Of a stretch of 64,000 nucleotides of DNA, positions 58,301 to 64,000 are shown in pieces. How positions within the stretch are numbered: position 1 is the first letter of the stretch; every line of letters starts with the position of its first letter. Source of the stretch: Oligoflexia bacterium. Lineage in GTDB: Bacteria; Bdellovibrionota; Bacteriovoracia; Bacteriovoracales; Bacteriovoracaceae. The notes beneath the pieces are model-generated. The model ran no database searches. It was not told the origin of the DNA and worked only from the letters and a program-made list of their open reading frames with translations. The stretch covers positions 21,894 to 85,893 of the forward strand of contig JADGAN010000023.1 in the NCBI GenBank assembly GCA_015231955.1, read 5' to 3'. The translations under genes were made by a program, and so were the position numbers.

Positions 58301-58928
58301 CCTCCAATGTTGCATAAACATTATTACCCGTTTTGGTACTGGCAACGGGCATATAGTAGCGCTCTAAAATCCCTGAGGTTTCAATAAAATCTTTCAAGCA
58401 TTTTTGTTGCACCTGTAAACTTCGTTTGAGTTCTGCTTGAAATGCTGGTTGTTTTCGCCATTTTTTGGAAAACTCTGCTGAGCACACCTCCTCATCGGGT
58501 TGTACCTTTCCATCAATGATAAGTTGAATCGCCTGATGAATGTCCACTTTTACAAACCTAATCGCCTGATACAAATTGTAGTCGCGCTTAATGCTTACTT
58601 GATCACGCTGATCATCCACTGCGATTTTAAAATTTTTACAGACCGAGACCATCGGCCTTAACACCTGCTTACTTTGCTCCAAAACCGTCTTTAAAAAGAA
58701 ATTGGTGTTTTCTAAATCTTTGACCTCTTGGCAGCTCTGATCTGGATTCCCGCCTGGGCCATCTGAGACCTTTAGTAGATCACCACCACTGAGCATATCT
58801 AACAAACTTTTTCCAAATTCAGAATTTACTTGTGCAGCAGCACTTTCCCCCTCTGTTCCAGCTCTTGCCTGAAGAACACTTCCTAGAAGCAGCGACATCA
58901 AAATTAAGATCAAAATAAAAACTTTCAT
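55329..58928 (-). CDS. Large secreted protein of unknown function
   Basis: 1199 residues with a clear signal peptide (Leu-Ile-Leu-Ile-Leu-Met-Ser-Leu-Leu-Leu-Gly, cut near Ala-Arg-Ala). Residues 250-400 are Gly/aromatic-rich with Tyr-Phe-Tyr-Asn and Gly-Gly-Trp-Ala-Phe repeats, resembling a beta or beta-barrel-like segment. The rest is helical and the last ~250 residues are Lys/Glu-rich with likely coiled coils. I recognise no catalytic motif. The extracytoplasmic location is sound, but the function is not known. GGGAAGG lies 8 bases before ATG 58928. The closest named reading is a surface or secreted structural protein. Confidence 0.75.
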   Translation of the reverse strand: MKVFILILILMSLLLGSVLQARAGTEGESAAAQVNSEFGKSLLDMLSGGDLLKVSDGPGGNPDQSCQEVKDLENTNFFLKTVLEQSKQVLRPMVSVCKNFKIAVDDQRDQVSIKRDYNLYQAIRFVKVDIHQAIQLIIDGKVQPDEEVCSAEFSKKWRKQPAFQAELKRSLQVQQKCLKDFIETSGILERYYMPVASTKTGNNVYATLEELLKKKYISIEEALIKFEDGSVRAFKDNQNFDYKSRAKSIDEQFASNFSGNIVHSYVTSFIFSAAPSIAGTGVNPVAAVTVTPGYFYNKDGNKYFYNPARGLTLNANFSPLDERSHNAGATVDNTGLTIFGGVNTPDMAFGGWAFLMPGWYGVGGNFSHNLDEEGKHVAGVGAAAFIERDAVGGALTAGVTTPSFALAAKGIVAVSKDREVQWLAQYPEDGPIKELRGKHQLNVTYKNGYMVRGDLGVSPADAGVPVPIATSVRLKYQKNKELEHTLWVDDSKEAREFKEENQIHAFHRIFEKINVDREFEKLDVMHPLKFAPGERVKMSVSGTLSGAIVLSLAAITGIDVAQLGYAKALHGEFELEVTRLGDRKVLVGISPTKLESSGIFLVVANALGVSYAKELLKSLQYNFVFDFDKEETENYYKDFIETGRIPYLADMTDLSSSNQKSMNEAIRVLGSLRKNKPILDKKGITQTFFSSQISPATRVTGSVMISPWHDLQKGLLKAKPTIVTTNGNEAIEYKTWQMEISNDKIRKGYRKKAIYASVKTVYRQDMKEGIEETISYPDGITLRAEFTENKVRGEEHNAIIDEVNTNFGRVLDSFKTSGHKQDLKITLERTIYPKDIENLLQKNSFGDGSDAIREAATRTGLDEAILTKLVSKLNHQGQDAQAAELMNFIHSLGKDGLKGFAAIHTLLGGKSNDLIIRSRDSEVVDAIRESTEFLHIADPGTSSDTQNSKVNAEVVKGYYKSAKKNIAELVEGIRAVVDNPTLIQVEERNPEYLKEKRDFAAPTLENLVHNLNAVEKRKDVEIEDLSLEWIKKSEKQLATIYSNIADDDIDLLQKVIVLYSKHHEVLTKQSADAKVLGFISYKPKQYKKTQKHYEEIMRKAKKRKTEIQKEQEELNLSEDAKLLAKHAPEVVHRRQKRLDLAMELIDTILELKDLSKEELNTIKEHYGFKSLSEKEISELSGLPLETYTTIENALKKFTK

Positions 58929-59118
58929 AGTCACAACCTTCCCTTTGAAAAGCAGTTCATTAATTTACAGTTCGTTATTTTACCACCACTCGCCATTTTT
59001 CCTCTACTGCACCAAATTTCAAGCATCTAGCTGCTGATTCTTTTTTTTTCTGCCCTAAAAAGTTGCCAAATTTGCAAATTTTGAGCTACTTTAATTTTCT
59101 ATTAAACAAGGAGTATTT

Positions 59119-59454
59119 ATGACACCCGTAAAAGTAAGCATCATGGCCCTACTCATTTCAACACTTTTCTCCAGTTGTGCTACTGTTGGAAAAAATTTTG
59201 AATACAATCGTTCGAGGGAACTGGAGCTTGGTAAAACCAGCAAAAGTGATGTCCTAAAACTTTATGGTTCTCCCTTTCGTGTAGGTATTAATAGCGGTGC
59301 CCTCCAGTGGAGCTACAACTACTACACCTACAATGCTTTCTCTGATACTCAAACCAAAGACCTGGTAATTCTTTTTGATAATGATGGCAAGGTAAAACAT
59401 TATGAATACAATTCATCTTATGAAGAAGATAAAGTGAAAATGCTTGCGAAATAA
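59119..59454 (+). CDS. BamE/SmpA-like small lipoprotein
   Basis: A 111-residue lipoprotein (lipobox Leu-Phe-Ser-Ser-Cys20). After it, Glu-Leu-Gly-Lys-Thr-Ser-Lys-Ser-Asp-Val-Leu-Lys-Leu-Tyr-Gly-Ser-Pro follows the BamE/OmlA pattern (helix, G-x-P, then beta strands: Leu-Gln-Trp-Ser-Tyr). BamE belongs to the barrel-assembly complex, but related SmpA-like lipoproteins of unknown role are frequent, so the specific job is an inference. GGAG lies about 6 bases before the ATG. It stands alone. Confidence 0.7.
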   Translation: MTPVKVSIMALLISTLFSSCATVGKNFEYNRSRELELGKTSKSDVLKLYGSPFRVGINSGALQWSYNYYTYNAFSDTQTKDLVILFDNDGKVKHYEYNSSYEEDKVKMLAK

Positions 59455-59488
59455 TCGATTGAATGGGATTAGATTAGATTAGGTTCGA

Positions 59489-60556
59489 TTAGAAGAGAAC
59501 TCCAACTCCAAAAGTAACTTTTGTTTCATTGACATCTTTTTTCTTATACTGACTTGTTGTAGTTCCTGCAGTTACATTGGTCACATCGTATTCGCCACCA
59601 AAGGTATAACCAAGACCAAGTGATCCCATCACATTTTTGGTAAACTCATACTTGCCATCAATACCAAGAGCAATATCAGTATGAGATTTTTCTGTTAAGG
59701 TATTGGTTGTCGTTGGTGCAATCACGCTTGCATAGGTGTACTCTCTCTTACCTACCAAAAGAAAATCTGCTCCAAAACCCATGGAGAAAGCTGGCATAAA
59801 GAAGTAGTTTCCTGCAAGACCAAGAGCGATGTCATTGTGTGCTTTGAGCTTCTCTTTTAAATTAACATTCTGTCCGGCAGCGTTGGTATCTGCTTTTAAC
59901 AGATACACATCGTGCTCGAACATATAGTTAAGCCCTAAGAGACCTTTCCACTGGAATTTTCCGACATTAGTTCCCACTTCTGATCCCAGTTTCATAGCAT
60001 GAGCAGAGTAAGCATTGCCCTCGTCAGCTTTGTTGTTGCCGCCTGTCTGAGGAGCATAGCTATATGATTTCTCATCATCACCTAAGCGAAAATCAAAACC
60101 CAGTTGGAAATCTAAGTTTACTGGTTCTTCTTCCATCACACGATAGCGACCATTAAGTCCAATATTTTGTAGGCCCTTATCATCAGTTTTTGCTTCCAAT
60201 TGATTGCCTGTATCGGCAACACCATTGGTTGTTCCAGATTTGTTCTCAACAGTGCTGGTCATTTGATAGTTAATATCAAGGCCAAGGCTCAATCTCTCCA
60301 TTAGTCCATAATCTAGTGAATTTTTCAAAACCCATCTTTCCGTATCAAATTTACTGGTAGTTTGAGTTACATTTGCACTCCCTAATCTTGAATAGTTGTT
60401 CTCATAATCACCAAAAGCATAATCAAGTTTACCGTAATACTGAAAGCCACCTGCTTTAGGCATGAACATAATATCAGATTGTTTCCCGTCGCTGGCCGCT
60501 TGTACTGATCCTACTAGTCCCAAAATCACTGCTGCTAACGTAAGCTTGCTCTTCAT
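59489..60556 (-). CDS. Outer-membrane beta-barrel protein
   Basis: A 355-residue protein: signal peptide (Thr-Leu-Ala-Ala-Val-Ile-Leu-Gly-Leu-Val, cut near Val-Gln-Ala), then alternating strands and Gly/Asn turns, ending Gly-Val-Gly-Val-Leu-Phe with a terminal Phe for barrel insertion. Periodic aromatic strand ends (Tyr-Glu-Phe; Gly-Tyr-Thr-Phe) suggest 12-16 strands. Specific function unknown. GGAGGA precedes the ATG by about 7 bases. The second barrel-like gene, 60698-61426, lies just upstream on the same strand. Confidence 0.72.
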   Translation of the reverse strand: MKSKLTLAAVILGLVGSVQAASDGKQSDIMFMPKAGGFQYYGKLDYAFGDYENNYSRLGSANVTQTTSKFDTERWVLKNSLDYGLMERLSLGLDINYQMTSTVENKSGTTNGVADTGNQLEAKTDDKGLQNIGLNGRYRVMEEEPVNLDFQLGFDFRLGDDEKSYSYAPQTGGNNKADEGNAYSAHAMKLGSEVGTNVGKFQWKGLLGLNYMFEHDVYLLKADTNAAGQNVNLKEKLKAHNDIALGLAGNYFFMPAFSMGFGADFLLVGKREYTYASVIAPTTTNTLTEKSHTDIALGIDGKYEFTKNVMGSLGLGYTFGGEYDVTNVTAGTTTSQYKKKDVNETKVTFGVGVLF

Positions 60557-60697
60557 AAAAATCCTCCTCTAAAAGTTAGTCATCAAACTTAAATAAAGAC
60601 CCGTAAAAAAACAAAAAATAACACTCCATATAATTACAATCCTAAATCATTCCTCTTGGTAATCAACAGCAAAAAACTGGAGCAAAATAGATTAGAA

Positions 60698-61426
60698 TCA
60701 AAATCGCACCCCAAGCGATGCAAAGATCGAGGGGATATATTTATACTCCTGATAGAACTCATCAACTTCTTTGGCAATTTCTGCCTCAAGCTCCCTCTTG
60801 GCATTTTCAAACTCTGCCCTAAGCGAGGGAAGAAACATCATGAACAACAGATACTCACCACCAATACTAACCGTATAAGTAGGACGAGTTAATTTTGCAA
60901 TTCCCACACCGCCACTGAAAAAAATGCCACTAGAAAATACATATTGGTATCCCACGGTTAGAGCATATACTTTTTCATCCAGTTCTCCTTTTCCCGTAAA
61001 TACTTTAGAAACCAAAACTCTCCTTAGTGACTTACTATAAAGATCCCCTGTTACATTCGCAGTCAAATCCAACATGGCCATTCCCAGCTGGAAAAAAAGG
61101 CCCTCGTGAGCGTTACTCAGAGGGAAAAATCTTGCAAAAAAAGATGGCCCACCTAACTCATAAGTGGCCTTTGGGTGAACCTCAAAATCGGATCCTAACG
61201 AGACTTTCGGAAGTGTCAGCTTCTTCTGCATAATACTGTTAATGGGAAAAGTCCCCATTGCTGCACCAATCGAAGTGTATGGCAATCCTACAAACGCCGC
61301 TTCCAGTCCCATCAGTTGCGGCACACCGGCCACAGCACCAAGTTCAATGATCTTATCATAAGCAGATACACTGCTGATTACCATCAGCGCTGCCAACACG
61401 AAGATCCGCCCAATAGAAAAATGCAT
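60698..61426 (-). CDS. Exported barrel-like protein of unknown function
   Basis: A 242-residue protein with a signal peptide (Ile-Phe-Val-Leu-Ala-Ala-Leu-Met-Val-Ile-Ser, cut near Val-Ser-Ala). Gly-rich beta segments follow and the C-terminus is Ala-Ser-Leu-Gly-Val-Arg-Phe, consistent with a small outer-membrane barrel. A charged helix (Glu-Asn-Ala-Lys-Arg-Glu-Leu-Glu-Ala-Glu) interrupts it near residue 200, unusual for a barrel and perhaps a periplasmic plug. ATG 61426 is preferred over TTG 61435 because AAGG sits about 10 bases before it. Function unknown. Confidence 0.6.
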   Translation of the reverse strand: MHFSIGRIFVLAALMVISSVSAYDKIIELGAVAGVPQLMGLEAAFVGLPYTSIGAAMGTFPINSIMQKKLTLPKVSLGSDFEVHPKATYELGGPSFFARFFPLSNAHEGLFFQLGMAMLDLTANVTGDLYSKSLRRVLVSKVFTGKGELDEKVYALTVGYQYVFSSGIFFSGGVGIAKLTRPTYTVSIGGEYLLFMMFLPSLRAEFENAKRELEAEIAKEVDEFYQEYKYIPSIFASLGVRF

Positions 61427-61531
61427 CTTTTTCAAACCTTAAAATCTGTTTTAAACACTTACACTTAAGAGATATCGGCCCTTACTCACTAAAAGAGAGA
61501 AAAAAACAGAAAATTGCTTTGGTGGAAAATT

Positions 61532-62329
61532 TTACCTTATTGTGATGATCGATTCAAACGTAAAGCTTCCCTCATCTAATCCGGAAATTTCAAAATAAAT
61601 TCCCATCTTATTCGAGTTTTGAATCAACATAGGAAAAAAACCACGCTCTACAATCGTGCGTGGAACTTTAAATTGTAAGTCCACTTGTTGCTCTGAAATT
61701 TTACTAGTAATAGTGTAAACACACGATGTGTCCTTACAGAATTTAAGACCTACTTTTTGTAAATCGTTATTCTCACTACCTATTGTACGCGCGACCAGTG
61801 CCTCATCGTAGTGCGGAAATTGTTCAGATAGAAATTCAATGCCCTCCTGTTTCTGCCAATGATAAAAGATACCACTTCCACCCTTTACAAAACGATCAGC
61901 GCGCGCTGGTGCTATAGCAGTCATGGTGATGGTTGCGCGGTCTTCAAAGAAAACGATCACTGCATTCATCTGGATATTGATTTTAAAAAATAAAAATTTA
62001 TAAAAAAAATTAATTTTTTCAGTGATACTATTCCCACCGCTATCTTTCTCTACAAAAAGAACTTTTGATTGAATATCATTTTCGGTAATGTTCATATTAA
62101 AAAAATTTTTAATATTTAGGCGCATCAACAATTTACCCTCTCGCACCACTAGTTTTTGTTGCTGCCCCAAAGAATACAATTTTTCCAAGAGGAGATGATT
62201 TTTAGGATGAAAGTAGTAATTGTATTTTGGAGTAGATATCATGCCTTGATCAGAGTATAATTTAGTGTCTGCGCTAACCAGTGTTCCTAGAGTTATGAAT
62301 AGCAATAGAGATAGCATGCAACTTTTCAT
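61532..62329 (-). CDS. Secreted hypothetical protein
   Basis: A 265-residue protein starting with a signal peptide (Met-Leu-Ser-Leu-Leu-Leu-Phe-Ile-Thr-Leu-Gly, cut near Val-Ser-Ala-Asp). Mostly beta character afterwards, with one hydrophobic strand pair (Phe-Phe-Tyr-Lys-Phe-Leu-Phe-Phe) and a Cys-Lys-Asp-Thr-Ser-Cys pair that could form a disulphide. No family is recognised. A 168-base longer frame overlaps the divergent prohibitin gene and is not credible. The two ATGs are 36 bases apart, so the promoters must overlap or lie within the genes. Confidence 0.6.
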   Translation of the reverse strand: MKSCMLSLLLFITLGTLVSADTKLYSDQGMISTPKYNYYFHPKNHLLLEKLYSLGQQQKLVVREGKLLMRLNIKNFFNMNITENDIQSKVLFVEKDSGGNSITEKINFFYKFLFFKINIQMNAVIVFFEDRATITMTAIAPARADRFVKGGSGIFYHWQKQEGIEFLSEQFPHYDEALVARTIGSENNDLQKVGLKFCKDTSCVYTITSKISEQQVDLQFKVPRTIVERGFFPMLIQNSNKMGIYFEISGLDEGSFTFESIITIR

Positions 62330-62365
62330 AAAACCTAGTCTACCACAATTAAAAAGGAGTTTTCT

Positions 62366-63193
62366 ATGAGTTATGGTACTAGTCGTCCCCCGAATATTGA
62401 CTTCAAGGCCATGGGGGGCCTTCTCGCTCTTGGTATTATCGGTGTCATTATCCTTATAATCGTCTTCACCTCTTCCTACATCATCGACCCTGGGCACAGA
62501 GGTGTTTTAATTACCATGGGAAAAGTACATCCCCAATTTGCCCCCGAAGGCTTTGGTTTTAAAATGCCGCTCCTTACCTCCGTGATCTCTTTTCCTATCA
62601 GGCAGCAAACACAGGCCTTAAAAACCGAGTGCTACTCCTCCGACCTCCAGCAGGTCAACGTTTCACTAAAAATCCTCTTTCGAACTCCAGAGCAATCGGT
62701 GGTAAAAATCTATCAAGAGTATGCAGGAGACCCCTTTGACACTTTAATTGCTCCTAGAATTACTGAGGCGCTAAAAGATGTTTCTGCACTTCAAAGCGCA
62801 GAAATGATCGTTAAAAAACGCGACGACATCAAAGCCAAAACATTAGAATCTGCGAGACAAAAACTTGGGAATTTACTAACTGTTGAAGATATTGTCATTG
62901 AAGATATCGCACTTACTCCCGAGTTAGAGGCGGCGATTGAAGCAAAAATGGTTCAGGAGCAAGAGGCGGCCAAGGCAAAATTCACCCAGCAAAAGGCAGA
63001 GATAGAGGCAAACATTGCTATCATTCGAGCAAAAGGAGAAGCGCAAGCAATCCAAGTTCGTGGCCAAGCACTTCGTGACAATCCCGCACTGATTCAGCTA
63101 CAAATCGTCGAGAAGTGGGATGGAAAAACACCAACAGTTGTTGGTGGTGGCACCGGCGGTGGCGCTAATATCCTACTCCCTTTAGGCAAATAA
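62366..63193 (+). CDS. Prohibitin-family (SPFH) membrane protein
   Basis: A 275-residue SPFH protein: one N-terminal transmembrane helix (about 16-40), then the prohibitin domain (Tyr-Ile-Ile-Asp-Pro-Gly-His-Arg-Gly-Val-Leu ... Gly-Phe-Gly-Phe-Lys-Met-Pro; Ile-Ala-Pro-Arg-Ile-Thr-Glu-Ala-Leu-Lys), a coiled-coil helix (Ala-Lys-Phe-Thr-Gln-Gln-Lys-Ala-Glu-Ile-Glu) and a Gly-rich tail. It forms large rings in the membrane that organise proteases or chaperones. GGAG lies 7 bases before the ATG. The IS66 end begins just 12 bases after its stop. Confidence 0.9.
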   Translation: MSYGTSRPPNIDFKAMGGLLALGIIGVIILIIVFTSSYIIDPGHRGVLITMGKVHPQFAPEGFGFKMPLLTSVISFPIRQQTQALKTECYSSDLQQVNVSLKILFRTPEQSVVKIYQEYAGDPFDTLIAPRITEALKDVSALQSAEMIVKKRDDIKAKTLESARQKLGNLLTVEDIVIEDIALTPELEAAIEAKMVQEQEAAKAKFTQQKAEIEANIAIIRAKGEAQAIQVRGQALRDNPALIQLQIVEKWDGKTPTVVGGGTGGGANILLPLGK

Positions 63194-63204
63194 ATAGCAC
63201 TCCC

Positions 63205-64000
63205 GTAATCTTTGAAATTTGTATCTATTCAGCGTGTTCTGGATAAAAAAGAACATTCAGTTTATCAAATGGAGAGTATCCTCGTTTTTTCATAGTCATC
63301 AAATAACTTCTGATTCTACAAAAATATTTTGCTCCATTCATGGATTTGAATTGTCCTGAAATTTTTTGCTGAACTTTCACCATCCGTAAATCCCGTTCTG
63401 CTTGGTTGTTTGTAAAGGGCACGGGCCTATCTTTCATAAAGAGCAAAACTTCATCCTCAAAATCGATTAATCGATCTAATAAATTTCGCTCTTTAGTTTG
63501 CTTGGTTTTTCCTCTTTGACAACTACCTTTAGTTCTGGCCATTATAGGGCATTCTTCTCTAGCGTTTCTGAGAATTTCTCGATATCGGCGTATCTGCTTT
63601 TGTTGATCTGCCTCAGAAAGCAATCCTCCATGTTTGTCAACGAACTCATTTAGTTTTATAAGAAATTTCTTCATCGATTTGGCCCATTTTTGAGAGGTAA
63701 AATCAATAACCCATTGAAGTTCTCTGAGATGATGAGCATTGCAGAGAGCATGTTGACAATCATAACCAAGATAAGGTTTCCAATGATCGTGACAGAGAAC
63801 TCCTTTGAAGTTTTTTATAACACCCAACTCGTCCATGGCTTCCTTACCCCTTTTTTCATGGGCAAAAAACAATGTAGATTTTGAATTAGCAAGAACATGC
63901 AACCAACATGTTTGCTCATTGATTGAGATGCCGGTTTCATCGGCATTTAGCAAGGCAGACTTACCTATGGTCTCGATCATTTCCAGTTCAAATGATTCTA
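63205..64000 (-). mobile_element. IS66-family element, one end, continuing past the window
   Basis: The transposase tail lies from 63225. GTAATC at 63205-63210 sits where the right-hand inverted repeat of an IS66 element (GTAA-start) is expected, so I place the boundary there. This is an inference: the other end and the target duplication are outside the window. Confidence 0.5.
63225..64000 (-). CDS. IS66-family transposase (TnpC), C-terminal part, cut by window edge
   Basis: About 258 residues are visible; the frame is open to the right edge, so the N-terminal part, including the zinc-finger region, lies beyond. Leu-Asn-Ala-Asp-Glu-Thr-Gly (first catalytic Asp), Leu-Cys-His-Asp-His-Trp-Lys-Pro-Tyr (second), Cys-Asn-Ala-His-His-Leu-Arg-Glu-Leu, and Asn-Asn-Gln-Ala-Glu-Arg-Asp-Leu-Arg-Met-Val-Lys (final Glu) are the IS66 DDE signature, with the C-terminal Phe-Cys-Arg-Ile-Arg-Ser-Tyr block. 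No frameshift or stop is seen in this part, so it may be active. Confidence 0.92.
   Translation of the reverse strand, partial: ESFELEMIETIGKSALLNADETGISINEQTCWLHVLANSKSTLFFAHEKRGKEAMDELGVIKNFKGVLCHDHWKPYLGYDCQHALCNAHHLRELQWVIDFTSQKWAKSMKKFLIKLNEFVDKHGGLLSEADQQKQIRRYREILRNAREECPIMARTKGSCQRGKTKQTKERNLLDRLIDFEDEVLLFMKDRPVPFTNNQAERDLRMVKVQQKISGQFKSMNGAKYFCRIRSYLMTMKKRGYSPFDKLNVLFYPEHAE

Noticed and set aside
59460..59492. GATTAGATTA-type tandem repeats beside the barrel gene
   Set aside because: Only a few units of five bases; too short and AT-rich to call a functional repeat.
62330..62497. Longer start for the secreted protein, running over the divergent prohibitin gene
   Set aside because: The extra residues are acidic and unrelated, while a signal peptide starts at 62329; antisense to a well-conserved gene.
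1..64000. CRISPR array, prophage or rRNA operon
   Set aside because: No regularly spaced repeats, phage structural genes or rRNA sequence were seen.

Overview
The window looks like chromosomal DNA from a Gram-negative, AT-rich bacterium. My best guess is the Bdellovibrionota/Bacteriovoracia (predatory 'deltaproteobacteria') or a close relative. This is an inference from content: outer-membrane beta-barrels, many lipoproteins, several secreted proteases, CheX/CheY and PilZ/HD-GYP signalling proteins, a mitochondria-like Rsm22 methyltransferase, and heptose-nucleotide genes. No rRNA, tRNA or CRISPR array is visible. Genes are dense, and no stretch longer than about 270 bases lacks a gene. The left and right edges cut a metallophosphoesterase gene and an IS66 transposase gene.

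Bases 1-14500 hold signalling and housekeeping genes: a CheY / HPt-like / CheX group, a LysR regulator, a GmhB-like HAD phosphatase, an MpaA-like M14 lipoprotein, an RlmI-like methyltransferase, a GT2 glycosyltransferase, rpmB, a pseudo-receiver coupled to a secreted subtilisin, a PilZ-like protein, an ExbB/ExbD pair, a DUF4340 protein, an HD-GYP protein and rpmG (too short for a routine ORF cut-off). Bases 14700-23300 hold rpmE, an Rsm22-LplA overlapping pair, a large lipoprotein metzincin, a one-repeat lipoprotein with a clear terminator, and a 939-residue metalloprotease that runs through a CFI-box region into a beta-barrel. A PilZ protein follows.

Bases 23384-27922 encode the most striking protein, 1512 residues long. 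It joins an ANL (AMP-binding) fold with degraded motifs, a class III PLP aminotransferase with intact key residues, and a C-terminal domain resembling cyanobacterial acyl-ACP reductase with its cysteine motif. The simplest reading is a one-polypeptide route from acyl thioester through aldehyde to long-chain amine. Bases 27955-42200 hold a V8-like protease lipoprotein, cutA, a receiver protein, the conserved rplU-rpmA-obg-rsfS-rlmH block, lgt, an MltD-like transglycosylase operon with an outer-membrane barrel, and a large membrane protein.

Bases 42196-54800 are mostly polysaccharide genes. A tight minus-strand operon (gmhA, gmhB, epimerase, UDP-glucose-dehydrogenase-like, SDR, Gfo/Idh/MocA, hddA, hddC, GT2, histidine kinase) contains a complete set for GDP-D-glycero-alpha-D-manno-heptose plus probable modifying enzymes. 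The dehydrogenase-like member lacks the family's catalytic cysteine. Citrate synthase, a TPR protein and a receiver lie to its left. Bases 54837-64000 hold an FKBP isomerase, a 1199-residue secreted protein of unknown function, a BamE-like lipoprotein, two barrel-like exported proteins, a secreted unknown, a prohibitin-family protein and the end of an IS66 element.

All calls come from reading motifs by eye; no database search was possible.
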